The notes under the pieces were generated by a model. It had not been told where the DNA came from. It searched no databases and worked only from the letters and a program-made list of their open reading frames with translations. A stretch of DNA of 64,000 nucleotides. Source: Planotetraspora kaengkrachanensis. Its GTDB lineage: Bacteria > Actinomycetota > Actinomycetes > Streptosporangiales > Streptosporangiaceae. This document shows, one piece after another, positions 53,659-62,671 of the stretch. Location: positions 1 to 64,000 of the forward strand of contig NZ_BONV01000037.1 in assembly GCF_016862895.1 (NCBI RefSeq), read 5' to 3'. How positions within the stretch are numbered: position 1 is the first letter of the stretch; each line of letters opens with the position of its first letter. Made by a program: the position numbers and the translations under genes.

Positions 53659-54957
53659 CTACCGCCCGATGAGGCGGCGCAGCCGTGACGCAGGCGCCGG
53701 CGCCGCCGCGGGCTCAGGCTCCGGCTCGCGTTCGGGGACGGGCTCAGGCTCCGGCAGCAGGTCCAGCACCTCCAGCCTGCGCTTCTTGAAGTACCGCGCA
53801 TGCCCGTTCGCCTCGACGTACGCCCGCGCGGTCTCGCGCAGCTCCGGGTGACGGTCACTCTGCATGCAGTACGCGACCGCGCCGACCAGTCCGCCGAGGT
53901 CGACGGGCGGAGGCTCGGACAGGGACCCGTCCGCCGCCAGCCTGGGAACACTCGCGTCGACGATGGTGACCGGGATCCTGTTGCTGTTCTCGAACGGCTT
54001 GAGCCGCTCCAGCAGCAGATCGGTGCCCGTCGACGCCACGGGCAGGCCGAAGAACTTCCGCGCCGTCATCAGCGCCGTGGAGAAGCAGCTGACGACGAGC
54101 GCCGGGCGAACCCTGGCGAACAGGACCTCGGCGGGGGTGTGCTCACCCGCGAGGACCAGGTGCGCGCCGACGTCCGCCGCGATCCGCTTGAGCTGCATGC
54201 TCTGCCGCCGCCCCGCGGCCGGGTGCGGTTTGAACACGATCCGCTCGTGTCCCCTGGCGACCAGTGCCCGCAACATGGAGGCGTGCAGTTCGGCCTCCTC
54301 CTGCGGGGTGACGATGCCGAGGGCCGCCAGATACTGCCCGAGCACGACCGCGTCGCCCTGGAGTTCGTCGGGCTCCGCCGCCGCGACCTGGGCGACGACC
54401 TGCCGGAAGGCCTCGACCGGCAGCGCCTGGGACGGCACGCCGTGCTCGGTGAGCAGCAGCGGAGTCAGCCCGGGAACCAGGTCGAGGTGGACGAGCCTGG
54501 CGATCCTCGCGGAGATCTCCGCAGGAAGCGGGTCCCTGGTCGGGCTGTGGGCCATCAGGCCGTCGGAGTAGACCGTCAGCCGGCAGTCCTTGAACAACCC
54601 GGGCAGCGTGCGGGCCGGCGAGACGATGACCGACTCCAGGACCAGCTCGTCCACGCTGTCGACGCCCAGGTGGGATTCCAGCAGCCGCGCGAACAGAGGA
54701 GCCTCGACCGCGCGGGCCTTCCACTCGGACGGGTGCAGCGGCGCGATGATCTCGTTCCACGAACGTATCTCGTCGAACCTGTCCCGCAGCGCGGCGAAAC
54801 CAGGCGTCTCGTCCAGAGACTGGGCGACCTCGGGGATGTCCGCGTTGTTGGTGACGAGCAGCACCCGCCGGTCCGCGGTGCCGAACGCGCCCGCGTCGAT
54901 CGCGGCCGCGATGGTCATCGCCCCGAAGAACCGCGAGGCGTGGAACACCTGGTTCAT
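53659..54957 (-). CDS. Polysialyltransferase-family glycosyltransferase
   Basis: A 432-residue member of the bacterial POLYST family. It starts NQVFHASRFFGAMTIAAAID, carries the CMP-binding motif FKPHPAAGRR and the late LVVSCFSTALMTARKF, as in polysialyl- and related transferases that use CMP-activated sugars. The C-terminal 30 residues are a Pro-Glu tail (PEPEPVPEREPEPEP) and a basic end. It has no membrane segment. Its ATG overlaps the stop of the GT2 gene. With the CMP-sugar synthetase fusion in the same operon, it most likely polymerises or adds a nonulosonic acid such as Kdn. Confidence 0.85.
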   Translation of the reverse strand: MNQVFHASRFFGAMTIAAAIDAGAFGTADRRVLLVTNNADIPEVAQSLDETPGFAALRDRFDEIRSWNEIIAPLHPSEWKARAVEAPLFARLLESHLGVDSVDELVLESVIVSPARTLPGLFKDCRLTVYSDGLMAHSPTRDPLPAEISARIARLVHLDLVPGLTPLLLTEHGVPSQALPVEAFRQVVAQVAAAEPDELQGDAVVLGQYLAALGIVTPQEEAELHASMLRALVARGHERIVFKPHPAAGRRQSMQLKRIAADVGAHLVLAGEHTPAEVLFARVRPALVVSCFSTALMTARKFFGLPVASTGTDLLLERLKPFENSNRIPVTIVDASVPRLAADGSLSEPPPVDLGGLVGAVAYCMQSDRHPELRETARAYVEANGHARYFKKRRLEVLDLLPEPEPVPEREPEPEPAAAPAPASRLRRLIGR

Positions 54958-55895
54958 GAGCCCTCCTTCAGGCGCAGCAGCGTAGCCTGCCGCTCGGGCT
55001 CGTTTGTCGCGATGGCCTCGGCGAGGAGGTTCTCCGGGAGGGTGGCGAGCACCTCCGTGGCCCGGGCCGAGAAGCGGGCCGCCGTCTCCGGGGTGAACCG
55101 TTGCCCCGCCTCGAGATGGTTGACGAGCAACGCGCAGAACGTCCGGATCGCCTTCGGCCGGAACCTGTCCTCGACCTCAGCGAAGACCTGCTCGAAAGCA
55201 TCGAAGAAGTGCAGTTGCCGGTCGTCGCCCACCTGGGTGAGGGAGCCGGGCAACCCCCGGCGGTAGAACACCCCCGCGAGCGACACCATCGCGAACGACC
55301 GCGTCCGCTGGTGCAGCCGCCAGATCCACGGACGGTCCTCGGCCGTGTGCAGGCCGCTCGGGAAGGTGAGCAGCTCGCCCAACTCGCGGCGGTAGATGCC
55401 GGCCCACGCGAAGGGATAGTCGACCAGCGTCTTGGCGCCCGCGGGCAGGATGGACTCCCGCGGGTCGAGGACGACGTTCCTGCGGGCCTCCGGCGCGCGG
55501 AAGATCTCCCGCTTGCGGCCCTCCGCCCGGATGTGGTCCACCCGGACGAAGTCGCAGCCGAATCCCTCGATGGCCGACACCAGCTGGGCCAGGTAGCCCG
55601 GCGCGAGCCAGTCGTCGCCGTCAAGGAACGTCACATACCTGCCGGTGGCGAGCTGCAGCCCCCGGTTCCTGGCGTCGGCGAGGCCGACAGGAGCCGGGTT
55701 CCTGATGACCGCCAGCCCCGGCAGGTCGCCCCGGAAGTCCTCGATGACCTCCGGGGTGGCGTCGGCCGACCCGTCGTCGACGACGATGACCTCGGTCCTG
55801 AACGTGCTCGACACGTTGCGGACCAGGGAGGTCAGTGCGTCGGCGAGGTAAGGTTCCCCGTCACGGACCGGCACGACGACCGAAAGTGTGATCAC
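54954..55895 (-). CDS. Glycosyltransferase family 2
   Basis: A 313-residue GT-A enzyme. LSVVVPVRDGEPYLADALTS and VIVVDDGSADAT give the nucleotide-sugar site, and TFLDGDDWLAPGYL is the DxD-type metal motif. It lies between the CMP-nonulosonate fusion gene (13 bases upstream) and the polysialyltransferase-like gene (ATGA overlap), so all three form one operon. Acceptor and donor unknown. Confidence 0.9.
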   Translation of the reverse strand: MITLSVVVPVRDGEPYLADALTSLVRNVSSTFRTEVIVVDDGSADATPEVIEDFRGDLPGLAVIRNPAPVGLADARNRGLQLATGRYVTFLDGDDWLAPGYLAQLVSAIEGFGCDFVRVDHIRAEGRKREIFRAPEARRNVVLDPRESILPAGAKTLVDYPFAWAGIYRRELGELLTFPSGLHTAEDRPWIWRLHQRTRSFAMVSLAGVFYRRGLPGSLTQVGDDRQLHFFDAFEQVFAEVEDRFRPKAIRTFCALLVNHLEAGQRFTPETAARFSARATEVLATLPENLLAEAIATNEPERQATLLRLKEGS

Positions 55896-55908
55896 CAGCC
55901 CTCCGTGA

Positions 55909-57981
55909 TCACGCGGTGGTGCGGCGCAGGCGGGCGCGAGGGGCCTCCTCGCCCGGGAAGACGCGCTTGACGCCGTCGCCGAGCGCGCTCTCGATGATGC
56001 GGATGTCCCGGACCAGGTGCTCCAGGCCGCTCGGCTCGAGGGAGGCGGCGTGGTCCGAACCCCACATGGTCCGGTCGAGCGTGATGTGCCGCTCGACGGT
56101 GACCGCGCCGAGCGTGACCGCCGCGAGCGAGATCTGCAGGCCGCGCTCGTGACCCGAGTAACCGACCGGCACGCCGTACCTCTCCTGGAGGGTGACGATC
56201 GTGCGGAGGTTGGCCTCCTCAGGAGGCAGCGGGTAGGTCGAGGTGGCGTGCATCATCACGAGCTTGGAGGTCCCGAGGATCTCCACCGCCTTGTCGATCT
56301 CCTCGAGCGTCGACATGCCGGTCGACAGGATGATCGGCTTGCCGGTGCTCGCGAGCGCCCGGAGCAGCTCGTGGTCGGTGATCGACGCGGACGCGACCTT
56401 GTGCGTGGGAACGTCCATCGCCTCGAGGAACTCGACCGAGGGCACGTCCCAGGGGGAGGCGAACCAGGCGAGCCCGCGCTCCTCGGAGTGCTTGGCGATC
56501 TGCGAGTACTCGTCGTAGCCGAACTCGGTCCGGATCTTGTACTCCATGTAGGTCATCTCGCCCCACGGAGTCTGCCGGATCTGGCTGCGCTGCTCCATCG
56601 GCACGCAGATCTCGGGAGTCCGCTTCTGGAACTTGACGGCCTGGCAGCCGGCGTCGGCCGCGACGTCGATCAGCCTGCGGGCGATGTCGACGTCGCCGTT
56701 GTGGTTGATTCCGATCTCGGCGATCATGTAGACCGGCTGGCCGGCGCCGACCAGCGCGTCGCCGATCTGGACCGGCGCGGGCTGGGGCCGCGACGCGACC
56801 GAGGAGACGGTGACGGTCGGCCTGGCGGCAGGGGCGGCGGCGTCGCCCTCGGGCCGGGCGGCGAGCACGCGGTCCGACAGCTCGCGGACGGCTCCGGCCC
56901 CACCGGGGGTCGACAACACGACGCGCGCGGCGGCACGGGCGCGGGGGTGGGCGTCGGGAACCGTGACCGGCCAGCCGACGAGGGACATCGCGGCGAGGTC
57001 GTTGACGTCGTTGCCGATGTAGGCGACCCGCTCGGGGTCGATGCCCTCGGCCGCGATCCACTCGCTGAGCGCCTCGTGCTTGGTGGTCAGGCCCTGGACG
57101 ACCGGTACGCCGAGCTTGGCGGCGCGGGCGGCGACCACGGGGTTCTGCTCGGACGAAAGCACCAGCACCTTGACGCCGGCCCGCTTGAGGAGCGAGACGC
57201 CCATGCCGTCGGCGCGGCTGACGGCGACGAGCTCGCGGCCCTCGGAGTCGACGAACGCGCGGTCGTCGGTGTGCACGCCGTCGAAGTCGGTCACCACGGC
57301 GTCGACGTCGATCGGCAGCGGCCTGTCCACGACGGGGGCGAGGGCCCGGACGATCTTCAGGTCCTCGGGGGTGTCCACCTCGACCGCGTGCTCCGCGGGG
57401 ACCTGCTGCACGGCGATCCGGCCGAAGAAGCGGTGGCCGTGCTCACGCAGGCCCGCGGTGCGCATGACGTAGAACGCGCCGGTCTCGCGGAACTGGGCCT
57501 CGCGGTCCTGGCGGCGGGGACGGATCGCGGGGTCGTGGTTGACGCCGTGGCCGTCGCCGGTCCAGACGAACTCGTAGGTCTCGGTGCCGGAGAACACCGA
57601 GTCCGCCTCGCCCGCGACGACCTTCGCGATGGCCGCGTCGAGGTCCGCCGGGTCGATGAAGGCGCTGGTGCACTGCACCAGGAGCACGATCTCCGGGTCC
57701 TCGTCGACGCCCTCCGACAGGGCGTGCAGTACGGCCGACTCGCTGGAGGCGGTCGACCCGCTGATCTCGGCCGGGCGGCGGACCACGCGCGCCCCGGCGT
57801 TCTCGGCCACTTCGGCGATGCGGTCGTGGTCGGTGCTGACGACGACCTCGTCGATGAGCTCGGCCTGCACACACGCGGCGACCGCTCGCGCGACCAGTGG
57901 TGTGCCTCCCACCTTCTCCAGGTTCTTCAGCGGGACGCCCACCGAACCACCACGGGCGGGGACAACAGCCAGCACTCGCAC
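55909..57981 (-). CDS. Trifunctional CMP-nonulosonate synthetase / KdsC-type phosphatase / NeuB-type synthase
   Basis: A 690-residue fusion. Residues about 1-225: NeuA-like cytidylyltransferase (VLAVVPARGGSVGVPLKNLEKV). About 235-385: HAD phosphatase of the KdsC/NeuA-C type (AVVTDFDGVHTDDRAF, IGNDVNDLAAM). About 425-670: NeuB TIM barrel (MIAEIGINHNGDVDIARRL, KPIILSTGMSTLEEI, GVPVGYSGHERG). The usual C-terminal SAF (antifreeze-like) domain is missing. One protein could thus make a 9-phosphate nonulosonate from a hexose 6-phosphate, dephosphorylate it and activate it with CTP; a phosphatase step points to Kdn rather than free-sugar Neu5Ac synthesis. I chose GTG 57981 behind AAGGAG over ATG 57999. 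Confidence 0.88.
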   Translation of the reverse strand: MRVLAVVPARGGSVGVPLKNLEKVGGTPLVARAVAACVQAELIDEVVVSTDHDRIAEVAENAGARVVRRPAEISGSTASSESAVLHALSEGVDEDPEIVLLVQCTSAFIDPADLDAAIAKVVAGEADSVFSGTETYEFVWTGDGHGVNHDPAIRPRRQDREAQFRETGAFYVMRTAGLREHGHRFFGRIAVQQVPAEHAVEVDTPEDLKIVRALAPVVDRPLPIDVDAVVTDFDGVHTDDRAFVDSEGRELVAVSRADGMGVSLLKRAGVKVLVLSSEQNPVVAARAAKLGVPVVQGLTTKHEALSEWIAAEGIDPERVAYIGNDVNDLAAMSLVGWPVTVPDAHPRARAAARVVLSTPGGAGAVRELSDRVLAARPEGDAAAPAARPTVTVSSVASRPQPAPVQIGDALVGAGQPVYMIAEIGINHNGDVDIARRLIDVAADAGCQAVKFQKRTPEICVPMEQRSQIRQTPWGEMTYMEYKIRTEFGYDEYSQIAKHSEERGLAWFASPWDVPSVEFLEAMDVPTHKVASASITDHELLRALASTGKPIILSTGMSTLEEIDKAVEILGTSKLVMMHATSTYPLPPEEANLRTIVTLQERYGVPVGYSGHERGLQISLAAVTLGAVTVERHITLDRTMWGSDHAASLEPSGLEHLVRDIRIIESALGDGVKRVFPGEEAPRARLRRTTA

Positions 57982-58147
57982 GAGTGACTCCTTCTGCATG
58001 CGACGACAGTTCCCCCAGATTGGGGGTGCCCCGAAACCTAGCCAGTGGGAGGGCTGGTTGGGCGTGAGTCAGCTGAACAGGTATAGGCCGCATGTTTAAC
58101 TTTGGATGACGTCCGAGCGGGCGATCACGGCGAGGGGAGGTGCGGGA

Positions 58148-59086
58148 ATGCGCCGGATCTTCGCTGGTCTGGTCGTGTTGGCCGCCCTGGCGGGGTGCTC
58201 GGTTGCGCCGGGCACGACGCCGGAGGGCGGGGGCGCGACCGGGACGCGGGGAGCGCGGGTCACCGCCGTCGAGGTGCTGAGCAGCAGGATCGACCGCCTG
58301 TCGATCCGGTCGCCCGCGCTCGGCCGGGAGGGCTCGGTGTGGGTGCTCAAGCCCGAGGGCTGGACTCAGGGGTCCACCGGATGGCCGGTTCTGTACCTGC
58401 TGCACGGCTGCTGCGTCAGCAGAGGAGACGCCTGGCTGGCGTACGGCGACGCCGAGCGGGTTACGGCCGGCCTGAAAGCCGTCGTGGTGGTCCCCGAGGG
58501 CGGCGCGATGAGCTGGTACTCGGACTGGCTCGACGGACCGGCCTGGGAGACGTTCCACATGAAAGAGGTGGTGCCGCTCGTGGAGGCGCGGTACCGCACG
58601 GGTGACCGCCGTGCGATCGCGGGCGCATCCATGGGCGGGTTCGGCGCGCTCGCGTACGCGGCCAGGCATCCGGGCGTGTTCGAGGCGGCGGCGTCCTTCT
58701 CCGGGGTGATCGACACCCGATACGACCCCGGAGGGCTCGAGGGGCTCATGCGCGAATACGGCGTGGACCCGCGGGATCTGTGGGGGGACGCCCGCGAGCG
58801 GCCGGAGGTCTGGAAGGCGCACAACCCGGCGGATCTGGCCGGGCGCCTCGGGAAGGTGCGCGTCTACCTCGCGTGCGGTGACGGCGGGCCCGGCCCGTTC
58901 GACAGTCCGGGTCAGTCCGTGGACGAGGGGGAGCGGTCCATCCTCGAGCGGAACCGGCGTTTCGTCACCGCGGCGAAGGCCGCCGGCGTGGCCGTCACCA
59001 CGGACTTCTACGGCGCCGGCACTCACGACTGGCGGTACTGGACCCGTGAGCTCGAAGACGTGTTGCCCGCGCTGCTTCCCGCCTGA
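58148..59086 (+). CDS. Esterase D/antigen-85-like lipoprotein hydrolase
   Basis: A 312-residue surface-anchored alpha/beta hydrolase. The signal peptide ends in LAALAGC (Cys17, lipidated). The domain shows VLYLLHGCCVSRGDAW, VVVVPEGGAMSWYSDW, the nucleophile elbow GASMGGFGALAYAARHPGVF (in part) and a terminal His in GTHDWRYWTREL, the typical esterase D/mycolyltransferase set. It may deacylate or acylate wall glycans. ATG at 58148 behind GGGGAGG. Divergent from the nonulosonate operon (166 bases), so a role in that glycan is possible. Confidence 0.85.
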   Translation: MRRIFAGLVVLAALAGCSVAPGTTPEGGGATGTRGARVTAVEVLSSRIDRLSIRSPALGREGSVWVLKPEGWTQGSTGWPVLYLLHGCCVSRGDAWLAYGDAERVTAGLKAVVVVPEGGAMSWYSDWLDGPAWETFHMKEVVPLVEARYRTGDRRAIAGASMGGFGALAYAARHPGVFEAAASFSGVIDTRYDPGGLEGLMREYGVDPRDLWGDARERPEVWKAHNPADLAGRLGKVRVYLACGDGGPGPFDSPGQSVDEGERSILERNRRFVTAAKAAGVAVTTDFYGAGTHDWRYWTRELEDVLPALLPA

Positions 59087-59113
59087 GGGGTTCCGGGGTG
59101 CCGCCGGACGATC

Positions 59114-60496
59114 TCAGCGGGCCGGAGGAGGCGCGTCGTCGGCGGGCGGTTCCTGCGGAGCCCGCGGGAGGCGGACGACGAACCTGACTCCCTGGGCGAC
59201 GTCCTCGACGGTGATGGTGCCGTGGTGGGCCTCGGCGATCTCGCGCGCGATGGCCAGGCCGAGCCCCGTCCCGCCGTCCCGCCTGCTCCGCGCGGTGTCC
59301 CTGCGGTAGAAACGTTCGAAGATCCGTTCCCGGTCCTCCTCGGGGATGGGATCGCCGTCGTTGACCACCGACAACATCACGCGTTCGTCGTCGGCGCGCA
59401 CGTCCACGCTGATGCCGGTGGCCGCATGCCGTTCGGCGTTGTCGAGCAGGTTCGTCACGACGCGGGCGATCTGGGCGGGCAGCGCGCTCACGATCACGTC
59501 CGGCTCGAGCTGTAGCCGGATGGGCAGGCGCCCCGACCTGCGCTTCACCTCGCCGGAGACCAGCCGTCCGAGATCCACACGCTCGCGTGCGGTGTGCGGG
59601 GCGGTCCCGATGCTGGTGAGCAGGAGCAGGTCGGAGACGATCGCCTCCAGCCTGCCCGTGTCGCGAAGCGCCGCGTCGATGGCCACGGCGGTGTCCTGCG
59701 GGTGCAACCGCGCGTCCTCCAGCTGGGCCCGGATCCCGGCGATGGGCGTGCGCAGTTCGTGAGAGGCGTCGGCGGCGAGTTGCCGCTGTTGCCGGATCGA
59801 CTTGTCGAGCCGGGCGAGCGCGTCGTTCGCCGTGCGGGCGAGGCGCGCGATCTCGTCGTCGCCCGGCGGCTCGGGCACGCGGGATCCCGGGTTGTCGGCC
59901 GAGACCTCCTCGAACTCCGAGCTGATGGCCTCGACCGGGCGTAACGCGCGGCCGGAGACGCACCACGCCATCAGCCCCGCGCCGCCGCCGAGGACGACGA
60001 CCAGCAGGAGCAGCTCCAGTTCCGGGAATCGGCTGTCCAAGATCGCGGGCGCCGAGCGCCCCGCGTAGACGATCAGGGAGTCGTCGGTGTCCGAGACCCG
60101 TACGGCGGTCAGGTAAACGCAGTCGCGGTTGGGGAGCTCGCACGTGGTGGTCTGGGCGACCCGGGTGTCGACGGACGGCCGGATCGACGTGAAGGCCTGG
60201 AGCCCCTTGGCCGCGGCGCTGGTGGTGATCACGGCCCCGTTCGCGCCGGTCACCGCGATCAGGTCGATGCCGCCCTCCGCCGTGGTGATGTCCGCGGGCG
60301 TCCGCCCGTCGCGGATCTCGGCGGCGATCCTGCTCGCCGCGTCGAGGCTGTCGTTCCAGATGTGCGCGGCGACGGCATGCCGGACGCCCACGTCCGCCGC
60401 GATGGAGACGGGGATGAGGACTAGGGCGGCGGCAGCGGTGGCGATGAAGGTCAGCCGTGCGCGCAGAGATCGCGAACGCGGCCAGGGGAGGGGCAT
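59114..60496 (-). CDS. Orphan sensor histidine kinase
   Basis: A 460-residue membrane kinase with membrane segments at about 13-35 and 160-183 flanking an extracellular sensor of about 125 residues. That sensor has a Cys pair, TTTCELPNRDCVY, which may form a disulfide. Then come HAMP, HisKA with phospho-acceptor His246 in DASHELRTPIAG, and a HATPase with NLLDNAERHA and GTGLGLAIAREI. No response regulator gene is on either side, which is unusual for this class. Proline-rich tail. It converges on the lipoprotein gene. Confidence 0.88.
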   Translation of the reverse strand: MPLPWPRSRSLRARLTFIATAAAALVLIPVSIAADVGVRHAVAAHIWNDSLDAASRIAAEIRDGRTPADITTAEGGIDLIAVTGANGAVITTSAAAKGLQAFTSIRPSVDTRVAQTTTCELPNRDCVYLTAVRVSDTDDSLIVYAGRSAPAILDSRFPELELLLLVVVLGGGAGLMAWCVSGRALRPVEAISSEFEEVSADNPGSRVPEPPGDDEIARLARTANDALARLDKSIRQQRQLAADASHELRTPIAGIRAQLEDARLHPQDTAVAIDAALRDTGRLEAIVSDLLLLTSIGTAPHTARERVDLGRLVSGEVKRRSGRLPIRLQLEPDVIVSALPAQIARVVTNLLDNAERHAATGISVDVRADDERVMLSVVNDGDPIPEEDRERIFERFYRRDTARSRRDGGTGLGLAIAREIAEAHHGTITVEDVAQGVRFVVRLPRAPQEPPADDAPPPAR

Positions 60497-60727
60497 CCCC
60501 CGAGGTTACTCATGGTCATCGCGCGGTATTTCGCGACATCCTCAAGCCATTGCCAAAGTTGGTCAAAGTTCTCAATGGTCCCGCCTGAGGTGGGGAGGTC
60601 TTCCACCCCGTGGCCTACGGCGGTACGGGTGGCGGCGGGAATCGGGAGGCAATGGCATGACCCATTGCCGTAATGCACCTGAAACCTGGGTCGGACACTG
60701 TTGTTGTCGCACAAGGAGGTGACGCGG

Positions 60728-61348
60728 ATGTTGCTGCGGCTACGGGTCTCGCTCCCCGACCGGCCGGGGGTCCTCGGTCAGGTGGCCCGGGCGTTCGGCG
60801 TGATGGGGGCCGACATCCTGCAGGTGACCGTCCTCGAACGGCAGGCCGGCAGGGCCGTCGACGACTTCACCGTTTCCTGGTCGGGGGTGTTCGAGCCCGG
60901 CGAACTGCGCGAGCGGATCGGCGTGGTGCCGGGCACCCGGGTGGAGGCGGTCTGGCCGACCCGGGAGGCGCCGGGTACGAGCCCGGACTACGACCTGCTC
61001 GGCCATGTCGCCGGCGAGCCCGACCGGGCCGTCGTCACGCTGGTCGACGCGGTTCCCGACGTCGTCAGCGCCGACTGGGCGGTGGCCGTCGACTCGGGGA
61101 ACGGCAAGGTCGTGCACGGCAGCTGGCAGGCTCCGGAGGTGGTGCCGGTGTCCGAGCTGACGCCGCTTCGGCCGTCCGCCGTGAGTGAGGGGTCCCTGCA
61201 CCTGGCGTGCGTGCCCATGGACGACGCCCATCTCGTGGTGGCCCGCTCGCAGGGGCCGGCCTTCCACCGGGCGGAGCTCGACAAGATCGCTCGTCTCGCC
61301 GGCATCGTCGCCGTGCTCGCCCGTTCGGGCGTCAGCCGTACGGTCTAG
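60728..61348 (+). CDS. ACT-domain protein
   Basis: A 206-residue cytoplasmic protein with an N-terminal ACT domain (LRLRVSLPDRPGVLGQVARA, ILQVTVLERQ), the fold that binds amino acids and regulates enzymes. The second half (about 95-200) has no clear domain. The ribosome binding site is the full anti-Shine-Dalgarno complement AAGGAGGTGA (60713-60722), five bases before the ATG, so translation should be strong. It stands alone between two minus-strand genes. Regulatory target unknown. Confidence 0.82.
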   Translation: MLLRLRVSLPDRPGVLGQVARAFGVMGADILQVTVLERQAGRAVDDFTVSWSGVFEPGELRERIGVVPGTRVEAVWPTREAPGTSPDYDLLGHVAGEPDRAVVTLVDAVPDVVSADWAVAVDSGNGKVVHGSWQAPEVVPVSELTPLRPSAVSEGSLHLACVPMDDAHLVVARSQGPAFHRAELDKIARLAGIVAVLARSGVSRTV

Positions 61349-61393
61349 GACGGCAGTAGGACCGCAGTAGGACGACAGGGGCGGGCCGCGGGG

Positions 61394-62671
61394 TCAGCGG
61401 CGCGGGGGATCGATGCGGTCGCCGCCCTGGGTGAACAGCATGAGCCGGGAGACGTCGACGGCCACTCGCCCGAGTTCTCCGGCTCTCCACACGGGCCGGC
61501 TGCCGAGGCGGACGATCAGGTCGGCGCGGCGGTGGGTGCCGCTGCCGGTGCTCACGGGAGGCGCTTCCCGCTGGTCGTCCTGCGCGTCGTTGCCGAGGAG
61601 GCGGCGCATGACCGATCGTGATCTGGCGCCCTGCTGGCCGCCGCCGCTCGCGTGCCGCCTGTCGGGAGGCTCGGGCACGACGACCGAGGGGATGCCCGCC
61701 TCCAGGTAGGCCAGCCATTCGTGACCGTGGTACTCCAGGGTGCGGACTCGCCCGAAGAAGGTCGGGCCCTCGGTGTGCTCGGGCACGGCCACGAGCGCGT
61801 CCGGCCGGATGCCGACGATGATCTGCGTCCCCGCGTGCCTCGACACCGCGTACGCCCGTGGATCGGTCCACTGCATCGTGATCTGGTGCGGGCCGAAGTC
61901 GAGGAGGATGTACTGGTTCTGCGGCGTGCGCACGTTGGCGGCCAGCAGGTTGAGCTGCTGGGAGCTCAGGAACGCCGCGGTGAACGCCGTGGCGGGATCG
62001 TTGTACACCTGCCCGGGAGTGCCGATGTCCTGCAGCACGCCCCTGTTCATGATGGCGATGTGATCGGCCAGCGTCAGCGCCTCGACCTGGTCGTGTGTCA
62101 CGTAGATCGTCGTCACGCCGAGCGAGCGGACCAGTGAGGAGATCTCCATCCGCAGTTCCGTCCGCATGCCCGCGTCCAGGTTCGACAGGGGCTCGTCCAT
62201 GAGGAACAGGGACGGCCGGCGCACGATCGCCCGGCCCATCGCGACGCGCTGGCGCTGCCCGCCTGACAGGGTCGCCGGCCGCCGGTCCAGGGTCTCGTCG
62301 ATGTGCAGGGCGCGGGACAACTCGACCACCCGCTCCTTCACCGTCGCCGGGTCCTCCTTGGCGATCTCGAGCGGGAACGCGATGTTGCCGCGCACGGTGC
62401 GGTGCGGGTAGAGGGCGCCGTTCTGGAAGACCATCGCCACGTCGCGGTCGCGTGGCGCGAGGTGGTTGGCGAGCTTGCCGCCCAGCCACAGGTCGCCCTT
62501 GGTGATCTCCTCGAGTCCCGCGATCATGCGCAGCAGCGTCGACTTCCCGCAGCCCGACGGCCCCAGCAGGACGAGCAGCTCACCTTCGGCGGCCCGGAGG
62601 TTCATGCGGTCGACCGCGAGATGCCCACCCGGGTAGACCTTGGTCACGTTGTCGAGGACGACGGTGCTCAT
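61394..62671 (-). CDS. Sugar ABC transporter ATPase, MsiK/UgpC-like
   Basis: A 425-residue ATPase of the carbohydrate-uptake (CUT1) type: Walker A GPSGCGKST, Q-loop VFQNGALYPH, signature LSGGQRQRVAMGRA, Walker B LFLMDEPLSNLD, and a C-terminal TOBE/regulatory domain (about 235-425) with GIRPDALVAVPEH. It is about 45 residues longer than MsiK, with an insert rich in Gly, Gln and Arg near residue 345. It lies divergent from a sugar-binding lipoprotein gene and may energise that importer. CebEFG also lacks its own ATPase and could share it (inference). ATG at 62671 behind GGAGGAACGA. Confidence 0.88.
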   Translation of the reverse strand: MSTVVLDNVTKVYPGGHLAVDRMNLRAAEGELLVLLGPSGCGKSTLLRMIAGLEEITKGDLWLGGKLANHLAPRDRDVAMVFQNGALYPHRTVRGNIAFPLEIAKEDPATVKERVVELSRALHIDETLDRRPATLSGGQRQRVAMGRAIVRRPSLFLMDEPLSNLDAGMRTELRMEISSLVRSLGVTTIYVTHDQVEALTLADHIAIMNRGVLQDIGTPGQVYNDPATAFTAAFLSSQQLNLLAANVRTPQNQYILLDFGPHQITMQWTDPRAYAVSRHAGTQIIVGIRPDALVAVPEHTEGPTFFGRVRTLEYHGHEWLAYLEAGIPSVVVPEPPDRRHASGGGQQGARSRSVMRRLLGNDAQDDQREAPPVSTGSGTHRRADLIVRLGSRPVWRAGELGRVAVDVSRLMLFTQGGDRIDPPRR

